From Leptidea sinapis (Eukaryota; Arthropoda; Insecta; Lepidoptera; Pieridae): a stretch of DNA of 64,000 bases. The stretch's first letter is position 1, and every line of letters begins with the position of its first letter. Positions 15,101 to 27,100 of the stretch are shown one piece after another. A model generated the notes under the pieces. That model saw only the letters and a program-made list of their open reading frames with translations, was not told the DNA's origin and did not search any database. Location: positions 11,433,501 through 11,497,500 of the forward strand of contig NC_066291.1 in assembly GCF_905404315.1 (NCBI RefSeq). Reading direction: 5' to 3'. The position numbers and the translations under genes were made by a program.

Positions 15101-18100
15101 ATGGATATTTTTATACCAAGTTCCATAGTACCGATCGGTGGCACATCACATCCCTGGTTCGATGCGTCAGTTAAAGCAGCATCTGACTGCAAAAAACAGG
15201 CGTATCGAACTTGGGTTGCGGCGCTGGGCACAAAGGATCCGAACTGCAAAGTTCTTAAGAGGAAATATAACCGTGCCTCCAGATTTTTTAAGCGGCAAAT
15301 CGCCCGTGCGAAGTCTAAGCACCAGTTACCCGACCGGAACACGCAAGTTCTGGTCGTTGTCGAAAGCTGCTCTTGGTAACTTCAACCAGCCGTCCTTGCC
15401 GGCGTTGCAAATGAGGAATGACACCCTGGCCCATACGGCAAAAGAGAAAGCCGAGCTCCTGTGCGCTCTTTTCGCCTCCAACTCGACTCTTGACGACAAC
15501 GGAAAAACACCGCCGACCATCCGGCGGTGTCAGAGCTCTATGCCTGAAGTACAGTTCAGACAGAAAACTGTAAGGCGAGCTCTGTTTTCGTTGGACGTCA
15601 GGAAGTCGAGTGGGCCGGATGGCATTTCTCCAATCGTGCTTAGAACGTGTGCCCCTGAGTTGACACCGGTGCTAACGCGTTTATTCCGGCACTCTTATTC
15701 CAAAGGCGTAGTCCCTGACTCGTGGAAGTCAGCCCTTGTCCATCCGATCCAAAAAAAAGGAGACAGTTGGGATCCGGCGAACTACAGGCCTATTGCTATC
15801 ACCTCCCTGCTCTCAAAAATCATGGAGAGTATAATAAGCCGCCAGCTTTTAGTATACCTAGAGGGTCACCACTTGATCAACGACCGACAGTACGGCTTTC
15901 GCCATGGACGGTCGGCAGGTGATCTTCTGGTATACCCAACACATAGATGGGCGGCGGCTATTGAAAGCAAGGGGGAAGGCCTGGCAGTTAGCCTGGATAT
16001 AGCGAAGACCTTTGATCGTGTATGGCACAATGCGCTCCTCTCAAAACTTCCATCATTTGGGCTTCCCGAGAGTTTGTGCAAGTGGACCTCCAGCTTCCTC
16101 ACTGGGCGTAGCATACAGGTCGTTGTCGACTGATATTGCTCGAACCCGAAGCCCGTGAATGCTGGAGTGCCCCAAGGCTGTGTGCTATCTCCTACGCTAT
16201 TTCTTCTGCATATCAATGATATGTTGGACACCTCCAACATGCATTGCTATGCAGATGACAGCACTGGTGATGCCGTATACACGGGCCATGCAGGTCTCTC
16301 TCGGGAAATCGTCGACCAGTGCCGGGAGAAACTTGTGTCTTCTATCGAGTCCACTCTCGAGAAGGTCGCGGAATGGGGTAAATTGAACCATGTCCAATTT
16401 AACCCCCAGAAGACTCAAGTTTGCGCATTTACCACTAAAAAAACCCCATTTGTCGTATCACCGCTCTTCGAGAACACTTCTCTTAAAGCTGCGCCTAGTA
16501 TCGGAATACTGGGTCTCGAAATCTCGAGCGATTGCCAATTCCGTGGCCATCTGGAGGGCAAAGCCAAATTGGCTTCGAAGAAGCTGGGCGTCATCAATAG
16601 AGCATGGCAATACTTCAAGCCGGCCCACATTCTAGCGCTCTACAAAGCGCAGGTCCGGCCACACATGGAGTATTGTTGTCATCTCTGGTCTGGTGCACCC
16701 CAGTATCTGCTCGATCCATTTGACCGCGTGCAACGTAGAGCAGCTCGAATTGTCGGGGACTCAGTGCTCTGTGAACGGCTGGATCACTTGGCGTTGCGTA
16801 GAGACGTCGCGTCATTGTGTGTCTTCTACCGCATTTATCACGGAGAGTGTTCCGAAGAGCTGTTTAACCTGATTCCTGCCGCCGAATTTCACCTTCGCAC
16901 GACACGCCACAAGTTAGGATATCATCCCCACCATCTGGATGTGTGGCGGTCCTCCACAGTGCGGTTTTCAAGAAGCTTTCTCCCTCGTACTACAAAGCTG
17001 TGGAATGAGCGCGTCCTTAAAGGCCGGCAACGCTCTTGTGATTCCTCTGGTGTTGCAAGAGAATGTGGGCGGCGGTGATCATTTAACACCAGGTGACCCG
17101 TACGCTCGTTTGTCCTCCTATTCCATAAAAAAAAAAAGGCTGTGCGGTATTAATCACGCTATTGGCGTTTTGACGCTTTTCGCACACATGCGTGTTTACC
17201 AGCACATGTGGCTTACACATTAGATCACATATGTTGAGTTTTAACACTATATACGTTGCCACATCATTCTCTCCAAAATTTCATTGGCTCTTATTATATT
17301 ATCTCCGATCATAACTTTTTACTTAATCAATTAAAAAATTGTAAAATCATTTTACGATTCCGGTGACTAAATTGTAAATTTATGCTACGTTTTATATTGT
17401 TATTAATCCCGTACTGTTATCACACTATATGTTATTTATATGCCTAGATGCTTAGTTCAGTTTATGTTTCGGCGCATGCAGTGATCCTTGCATTAGCCGA
17501 TTGAAATTTAGGTCCAATGTTTAGACTTGTGTCGTTTCTTTCATCATCTAACGAACATGGGACTCATGTATTCGTTGACCGATGAATATCTGCCAGTTAT
17601 ATAAAACTAGCTGATCCGACAAACGTTGTTTTGTTCATAATAAGAAAAACTGTAATGAATTTAAAAGCTGAACCAATGAAAAATAAGAAAAAGCAAAAAG
17701 TATTTGTGAATGATTCATGTAATATTATGCATATTTACGCCTGCAATAGGGGTTTCCCTTACGAGTGAAATTTCATAAAATCCGTTCTTAGCTGACTTAA
17801 CTCGACGAATAAAAAAAAACCTACCCAATATATATACTAGGGGCCTTATGGTTCGGGAGGTATCGTGATGAGTACATAGATGGTAATGTCTTATATATTC
17901 ATTTAAAATATGTGCTACCTACTGCGTTCATAAAAATGCTTAAAATAAGAAAATTTCATTCAAAACTCGCATACCAGAATTTTATAAAGGGAAATAAAAA
18001 TCGATGAATGTTTTGCGTAGTAAAATAGATAATCAACGATCTTCTTCCAAAACTTTCTTTACAGGTTATAATAGCGGTATCGAAATTGCTTGACAACTCG

Positions 18101-21100
18101 ACTGCATTAAACTGCAAACGCTTTCAAGAATCTCTCTCCGTTATCAATTGCTTCGCGACCGGTGATAAGGCTATGAAAGGCACAGGTAAATCTCAAAAAT
18201 ATAATTAATTTATAATAATTTAAAACTAAATAAATTAATTGGCTAAGCTAGTCAATCAATCGTAATCAGTTAGCGATGTCGAAAATACTTCGAGTATTAC
18301 AGAAAGACCCATATTTACACTTAACTATTAGATAAAAAGTCCAGACATAGTGAAGTATTAGATTACGTTAAGTGACAGGAAGGTGCGAATGACACCCGTT
18401 TCGAAGTCCTACTGCTTTATTTTGAGAAATTTTGTGGAATACTTAAAGCTTCGACATTACGGATTTGTTATGTAACGTAGAAAAGTATGAATTAATATAA
18501 TAAACAAAACCTATAATTGTTTTACAAAAACAATTATAGTATGTATATATGTAATTGTAAAATAATTTGTAAAACAACAAAACAAATATAAAATATAATA
18601 TTTTTTATTTGTCTTTTAAAATTGTTTGATAAAATCTGAAGAAACAATCGAATAAAAAAGTTGGCAGGCAAAAAATTTGTCGGGTTAACATGACCCTTAT
18701 TTCGTAACAGTTGTAGCCTAATAATCAAATTAAAATCATTTTATACATGTAGGTCAACGAAATGACAGTTATAAATGTCCAAAGTTTATTTTGCTTTTTA
18801 CATTTAGCGTAAAAGGTTGAGATTTAATGAGCATAAACGGCATGGCAAGGAACTCAATGCCACTCTTTTCAGTCAACATTTATAGCTTCATCGTTTTACA
18901 AATCATTTCAACTACCTGCAATATAATATATTATATATTTTTTTTGCGTCACTTTACATATTATGTAAAGTGACGCAAAAAAATACTCAAACGTCTAATA
19001 GACGTAAGTAATGTCTTACATGAGTACGTCAAAACAGTAAATGTAAATAAATACGTAAAAACAAGTATATACTGTAAATAAATAACTATATTTTGTGAGC
19101 ATTTTACTAGCGATTGTACAAAGTATAATTATTTAAATTTTAAATAGATGAAGCAGAGTCTCTGGTAACTGGATCATCCTGTCACCACAAGTAGTAGCTG
19201 TTCACGGCAGTAGTACAAGGCAACAGTTGATCGAACATAAATCCGTATTTGTACTTATATATAATCTACTAGCTCACCCGGCAAACGTTGTTTTGCCATA
19301 TAAAGTATAATTCACGCGATAGTTTTATAAGTAATGAAATATTGCCTATACATCATTTTGTTCTATTGTCAATAGTTTTTGCAGCGCACGCAAAAATAGG
19401 TTTTCGATTTTACACCTTGTGTTACAAAATAGCGATTTTATTACGGATCCCAAATTTTGAAAAAAAAAATGGACTACCCAACACTGAAAGAATCATTCAA
19501 ATCGGACCAGTAGTACCAGAGATTAGCGCGTTCAAACAAACAAACAAACACTGCAGCTTTATAATATTAGTATAGATTAAACATTGTATACTGGCAGGTC
19601 TGTCGAGCGAGGTCGCGGAGTTGATGCGTCGTGTACGCACCGTGGTCGGAGCTCGAGCTCGTCTGGCGGGCGCCAAGGGGCTGGCAGCTGGTATGTTACA
19701 TTATTTATATAGTTATAGGATACATAATAGCTTTAAGGGTAAATGTATACATTTTATATAATAAACTAGCAGCGAAACCCGGCGTTGCTCGGGTTAAAAT
19801 ATATCGCTTGTTTAATGGTTTAAAAAATATTTGAGGATCCATTTTTTAACTAAGATAATACAGATTCTATTTTAGATATCGACAGACTTAGTCGACCATT
19901 AAACTTGCGGTGTGTAAAATGTATATCAAATTAATTAGCTAATTAATGAATTGAAATAATTATAAGTTAGAGTAAGAAACACTTTAATAAATCGAAAATT
20001 TATGTTTTATTTACGTATTATATTATACATATTACAACAAATACATTTACTACATACTATATTGTACATTCACGCTTTTTTTTTATTACATATTTTTAAA
20101 TTTCTGTTTACAATACTTGCTTATAGACTACATTTGATCCTACTCGTGCGCATTCAACGTATAACGCCACAATATTGGAATGTTTGGCCCTGTGCTTTGT
20201 TGATGGTCATGCTGTGAGCCAACTTCACCAGGAATTGTAAGCGTTTAAACGTAAAGGGGGGGGCAATCCATTTGATATTAAAGGTATTCGTGGTATAAAT
20301 ACTATTTGTCCTTTTTCTTTACCAGTCATTTACTGGCTTCGATGATGTTATTTTGTAGCTGTTTGATGAAGAGTCTCGTACCATTACACAATTTCGGCGA
20401 GTACAGGTTTCGTAATAAAAGAAATGGTGAACCAACTTTTAACATGGCAGTGTAATGGCATTCCTGGAACATTCAGTGAATTTAAAAATTCAGTAGGGAA
20501 ATTGACTCTTTCTTGTTCATCAGTCATTGTATTAATTGACGTGTAAATTTTCTCTTCTCCTGGAATCATTTCTTGGATGATGTTGTTGATGCCATTGACA
20601 ATGTCGTTCTTTGTGGCTAGAATAATTCGTTGGCGTAACCATTCTGAATTGGTTGAATCTGATTCTCAGCAATATTTGGATATACTTCATTTATAAGTTG
20701 TTTCGGTGTTCCAACAACATTACATAACTCATACCATATGTTCGGCAAAAGTTGAGCTCGTAAGAACATTAACGGCCACTCTTTTTAACCGACTTCAAAA
20801 AAGGAGGAGGTTCTCAAAAAGCCGGTATGTTTTTGAAGTGAAACTTTTTTATCGACGTATGAGAGAAATTTCATAGCAAATCGTCACGATTTTCGGTTAC
20901 GCGCCATTTTGTTTTTTTAAATCCAAGATGGCCGCCATGCAAAATTTGGATTCCAACAATATGGATATCGTATCCGAGGTTCTCGAGGGTGCATAGAACG
21001 AATTTGGGATCATTATTGAAATCCAAGATGGCCGCCATGCAAAATTATGTTTCCAACAATATGGATATCGTATCCGAGGTTCTCGAGGGTGCAGAGAACG

Positions 21101-24100
21101 AAATTGGCATCATTTTTTAAATCCAAGATGACCGCCGCTCAAATTTATGATTTCAACGATTTTGGTTCCATGTGGCACATTAATTTCCGAAAGATGCCTA
21201 TAAGTTGTCTAGCATTAGGGTTACCATTAAAACCACCACGCGTATAGCCCCAAAAGATTTTTTCACCGCAGCCATCTTCGATTTAAAAAATGATCCCAAA
21301 TTCGTTCTCTGCGCCCTCGAGAACCTCGGTTACGATGTCCATATTGTTGAAACCATAATTTTGCGTGGCGGCCATCTTGGATTTCGAAAATGATCCCAAA
21401 TTCGTTCTCTGCAGCCTTGAGAACCTTGGATATGATATCCATATTATTCAAATCATAATTTTGCATGGCGGCCATCTTGGATTTCAAAAATGATTCCAAA
21501 TTCGTTCTCTGCACCCTCGAGAACCTCGGATACGATATCCATATTGTTGAAATCATTATTTTGCATGGCGGCCATCATGGATTTCAAAAATGATCCCAAA
21601 ATCGTTCTTTGCACCCTCGTGAACCTCGGATACGATATCCATATTGATCAAATCATGATTTTGCACGGCGGCCTTCTTGGGTTTCAAAAATTATCCCAAA
21701 TTCGTTATCTGTACGCTCGTGAACCTCGGATACGATATCCATATTATTGAAATCATAATTTTGCACGGCGGCCATTTTGGATTTCAAAAATTATCCCAAA
21801 TGCTATCTCTGCAAACCTCGGATATAGCAGTAAACTTCGACTCAATCGTCTCTCTTTTTCGTTTCATCGAGTTTAAAAAACAACGATTCTAAAGAACTTC
21901 TTTACTTATACTTCAAAAATTGTTGCAACAATAATTAAATATGTACGTGATATTTTTATTAAATTCTTAATTTATATTTCATTTCTTATTACATAAAATC
22001 TAGTATTTCTTACAATTTACTGATTTAGTGCAATGTCTATTCACTTGCAACATTATTGGTTGTCTGTGTGCGTGTTGGCGAATGTAAGTATGTGATGCTC
22101 ACACACACAACACATTATAATGTAACTTCTATATCGACAAGAATTATGAATGAAACTATCGTTGTAAGCGTTATTATTCTATGTATATATAGATTTAAAC
22201 GTTTTATTAAATAATGGCTCTGTCATAAATCCTACTACTCCACAGCTGAATATCTGAGTGATCGGACAGACAGGGACTAGTCCCAGATTTGTGATTTTTG
22301 ATTATTTTTAGTTATAACAATGACAAAGAGCTCTAAAGAATTCTGGGAGAGTTTCTTGAGCTGCTTCTTCTCTCTCAGATCGCCATTACTTTCCGATACG
22401 GTGGTAGTGTTTAAAATGACATCAAAAAGAATTCAATTTTGAGAAAATAAATGCCTTTTGTATGCCTTTACGAGGTTCTGGAAGCATAGAGCTGTCTGAG
22501 CTTCAATTCGCACTGGCGGCGTCGTGTCGCGCCACACCGCGCCTGCGGCACGCCTGGCTCGCCACCCTGGCAGACCTGCACACCAGGAACCAGGACCACG
22601 ACGAGGTGAGGGTCACATATGGGTACACTACATAGAGCTGTCTGAGCTTCAATTCGCACTGGCGGCGTCGTGTCGCGCCACACCGCGCCTGCGGCACGCC
22701 TGGCTCGCCACCCTGGCAGACCTGCACACCAGGAACCAGGACCACGACGAGGTGAGGGTCACATATGGGTACACTACATAGAGCTGTCTGAGCTTCAATT
22801 CGCACTGGCGGCGTCGTGTCGCGCCACACCGCGCCTGCGGCACGCCTGGCTCGCCACCCTGGCAGACCTGCACACCAGGAACCAGGACCACGACGAGGTG
22901 AGGGTCACATATGGGTACACTACATAGAGCTGTCTGAGCTTCAATTCGCACTGGCGGCGTCGTGTCGCGCCACACCGCGCCTGCGGCACGCCTGGCTCGC
23001 CACCCTGGCAGACCTGCACACCAGGAACCAGGACCACGACGAGGTGAGGGTCACATATGGGTACACTACATAGAGCTGTCTGAGCTTCAATTCGCACTGG
23101 CGGCGTCGTGTCGCGCCACACCGCGCCTGCGGCACGCCTGGCTCGCCACCCTGGCAGACCTGCACACCAGGAACCAGGACCACGACGAGGTGAGGGTCAC
23201 ATATGGGTACACTACATAGAGCTGTCTGAGCTTCAATTCGCACTGGCGGCGTCGTGTCGCGCCACACCGCGCCTGCGGCACGCCTGGCTCGCCACCCTGG
23301 CAGACCTGCACACCAGGAACCAGGACCACGACGAGGTGAGGGTCACATATGGGTACACTACATAGAGCTGTCTGAGCTTCAATTCGCACTGGCGGCGTCG
23401 TGTCGCGCCACACCGCGCCTGCGGCACGCCTGGCTCGCCACCCTGGCAGACCTGCACACCAGGAACCAGGACCACGACGAGGTGAGGGTCACATATGGGT
23501 ACACTACATAGAGCTGTCTGAGCTTCAATTCGCACTGGCGGCGTCGTGTCGCGCCACACCGCGCCTGCGGCACGCCTGGCTCGCCACCCTGGCAGACCTG
23601 CACACCAGGAACCAGGACCACGACGAGGTGAGGGTCACATATGGGTACACTACATAGAGCTGTCTGAGCTTCAATTCGCACTGGCGGCGTCGTGTCGCGC
23701 CACACCGCGCCTGCGGCACGCCTGGCTCGCCACCCTGGCAGACCTGCACACCAGGAACCAGGACCACGACGAGGTGAGGGTCACATATGGGTACACTACA
23801 TAGAGCTGTCTGAGCTTCAATTCGCACTGGCGGCGTCGTGTCGCGCCACACCGCGCCTGCGGCACGCCTGGCTCGCCACCCTGGCAGACCTGCACACCAG
23901 GAACCAGGACCACGACGAGGTGAGGGTCACATATGGGTACACTACATAGAGCTGTCTGAGCTTCAATTCGCACTGGCGGCGTCGTGTCGCGCCACACCGC
24001 GCCTGCGGCACGCCTGGCTCGCCACCCTGGCAGACCTGCACACCAGGAACCAGGACCACGACGAGGTGAGGGTCACATATGGGTACACTACATAGAGCTG

Positions 24101-27100
24101 TCTGAGCTTCAATTCGCACTGGCGGCGTCGTGTCGCGCCACACCGCGCCTGCGGCACGCCTGGCTCGCCACCCTGGCAGACCTGCACACCAGGAACCAGG
24201 ACCACGACGAGGTGAGGGTCACATATGGGTACACTACATAGAGCTGTCTGAGCTTCAATTCGCACTGGCGGCGTCGTGTCGCGCCACACCGCGCCTGCGG
24301 CACGCCTGGCTCGCCACCCTGGCAGACCTGCACACCAGGAACCAGGACCACGACGAGGTGAGGGTCACATATGGGTACACTACATAGAGCTGTCTGAGCT
24401 TCAATTCGCACTGGCGGCGTCGTGTCGCGCCACACCGCGCCTGCGGCACGCCTGGCTCGCCACCCTGGCAGACCTGCACACCAGGAACCAGGACCACGAC
24501 GAGGTGAGGGTCACATATGGGTACACTACATAGAGCTGTCTGAGCTTCAATTCGCACTGGCGGCGTCGTGTCGCGCCACACCGCGCCTGCGGCACGCCTG
24601 GCTCGCCACCCTGGCAGACCTGCACACCAGGAACCAGGACCACGACGAGGTGAGGGTCACATATGGGTACACTACATAGAGCTGTCTGAGCTTCAATTCG
24701 CACTGGCGGCGTCGTGTCGCGCCACACCGCGCCTGCGGCACGCCTAGCTCGCCACCATGGCAGACCTGCACACCAGGAACCAGGACCACGACGAGGTGAG
24801 GGTCACATATGGGTACACTACATAGAGCTGTCTGAGCTTCAATTCGCACTGGCGGCGTCGTGTCGCGCCACACCGCGCCTGCGGCACGCCTGGCTCGCCA
24901 CCCTGGCAGACCTGCACACCAGGAACCAGGACCACGACGAGGTGAGGGTCACATATGGGTACACTACATAGAGCTGTCTGAGCTTCAATTCGCGCTGGCG
25001 GCGTCGTGTCGCGCCACACCGCGCCTGCGGCACGCCTGGCTCGCCACCCTGGCAGACCTGCACACCAGGAACCAGGACCACGACGAGGTGAGGGTCACAT
25101 ATGGGTACACTACATAGAGCTGTCTGAGCTTCAATTCGCGCTGGCGGCGTCGTGTCGCGCCACACCGCGCCTGCGGCACGCCTGGCTCGCCACCCTGGCA
25201 GACCTGCACACCAGGAACCAGGACCACGACGAGGTGAGGGTCACATATGGGTACACTACATAGAGCTGTCTGAGCTTCAATTCGCGCTGGCGGCGTAGTG
25301 TCGCGCCACACCGCGCCTGGCTCGCCACCTTGGCGGACTTGCACACCAATTAACAGAACCAGTACAGTTCAACTCTTTTCGCATTTTCTGAGCTATTTCT
25401 TACATAAGTTTCCTAAAGCCATGACACATCTTTAAGGCAATATTGTCACAGGCTTTAATGTGTATAATATTGTTGCAATATTCACAAGTAAAACCCACAG
25501 AAAGTTATGAAATTTAGAAGATTTGTAGGGTATTCATAGATAAATGCTTTGACTACCTTAATAAGTATAGTTTTTTTTTTATATGTGAGGGGGCAAACGG
25601 GCAAGAGACTCACAGGATGGGGAGAGGTGAGGCAACCGCCCATGGACATCCGCAACAACAGGTGTGTCAAGAAATGCGTTGCCGGCCTTTAAGGTGGGAG
25701 TATGCTTTTTTCTTGAAGGTCCCTAAGTCGTATCTGTTCGGGAAGACCGCTGCCCGTAGTTGATTCCACAAAGTGGCTGTGCGAGGCAAGAAATTTGGAA
25801 CAAAACGCGCGGTTGTGGAATGCCAGACGTCTTCGTGATGCGGATGGTACTTTGCACATAATATCCGGTGGTGGAATTCGGCCGCTGGAATCAACCCGAA
25901 TAGCTCCTCTGAGCACTCCCCGTGATAAATGCGGTAGAAGATGCAGAGAGAACCCACATCTCTACGCAATGCTAGAAAATCAAGCCGATCGGAGATGACT
26001 TGATCGTCGATGATTCGAGCCGCTCTTCGTTGTATACGGTCAAATGGAAGAAGCTGGTACTGGGGAGCACTCGCCCAGAGGTGAGAACAGTACTCCATGT
26101 GAGGCCGAATTTGCGCCTTATTAAGTTGCTGGCGGTGGCTTTTAGTGAAGTACTGTCTGGCCTTACTGAGTACACCAAGCTTTTTAGGGGCCAGTTTGGC
26201 CTTCTCTTCCAAGTGACCTCGGAACTGAAAGTCGCTCGATATATCGACGCCAAGTATGCCAATACAGACTGTGGCAGTTAGAGGAGTGATCTCGAATCGA
26301 GGGGATACGACAAAATGCGACTTTTTAGTGGTGAACGCACAAACTTGTGTCTTCTTGGGGTTGAAAGGGACTAAATTTTGTCGGCCCATTCCGAGACTTT
26401 GCAAAGCATAGTCTCGATTTCAGACACAAGTTTGTTCGGGTTCTCGTCGACGCTATCCCGGGACATGTTGGCACGGCCGGTGTAGGAAGCATACCCTGTG
26501 CTGTCGTCTGCATAGCAATGAATATTGCTGATTTGCAGCATATCATTGATATGCAGAAGAAACAGCGTAGGGGATAGCACGCAGCCTTGCGGGACACTAG
26601 CGTTTATAGGTTTTAACTCGGAGCATGCACCGTTGATAACATTTTTTTGCACAACTTCTCGGGAAGCCCATAGGATGGCAGTTTCGCTATAAGCGCTTTA
26701 TGCCACACCCGATCGAAGGCCTTCGCTATGTCCAAACTCACCGCCAACGCCTCTCCCTTCGACCCAGCCGCTTGCGCCCATTTATGGGTGAGGTATGCAA
26801 GAAGATCACCAGCTGAGCGACCCTGACGGAAACCGTACTGGCAGTCGCTGATCAGCTGGTGCCCCTCTAGATATCTCAAGAGCTGGTGGTTGATGATCGA
26901 CTCCATTACTTTGGAGAAAATGGAGGTGATGGAAATGGGGCGGTAGTTGGATGGATCTGAGCGTACACCTTTCTTAGGGATCGGGTGCACTAAAGCCGCC
27001 TTCCATAATTTCGGGACTACGCCTGATGAGTAGGAGAGCCGGAAAAGACGGGTAAGGACTGGCGCCAGTTCCGGAGCACATGTCCGCAGCACTATCGGGG

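Noticed and set aside
14398..17223. Minus-strand frames across LINE copy 1
   Set aside because: Shadows of the plus-strand endonuclease and reverse transcriptase frames.
21047..21892. Several 60-97 codon frames in the 100-bp array
   Set aside because: Unit-length repetition leaves both strands open by chance; no family match.
22503..25349. About 18 overlapping minus-strand frames of 108 codons and plus-strand frames of 85 codons in the array
   Set aside because: They are by-products of the GC-rich 146-bp unit repeating out of frame; the exon reading in the Ziz frame explains the sequence and matches DOCK proteins.
22485..25357. CRISPR array, because of regular direct repeats
   Set aside because: No unique spacers, unit carries a eukaryotic exon, and the genome is an insect's.
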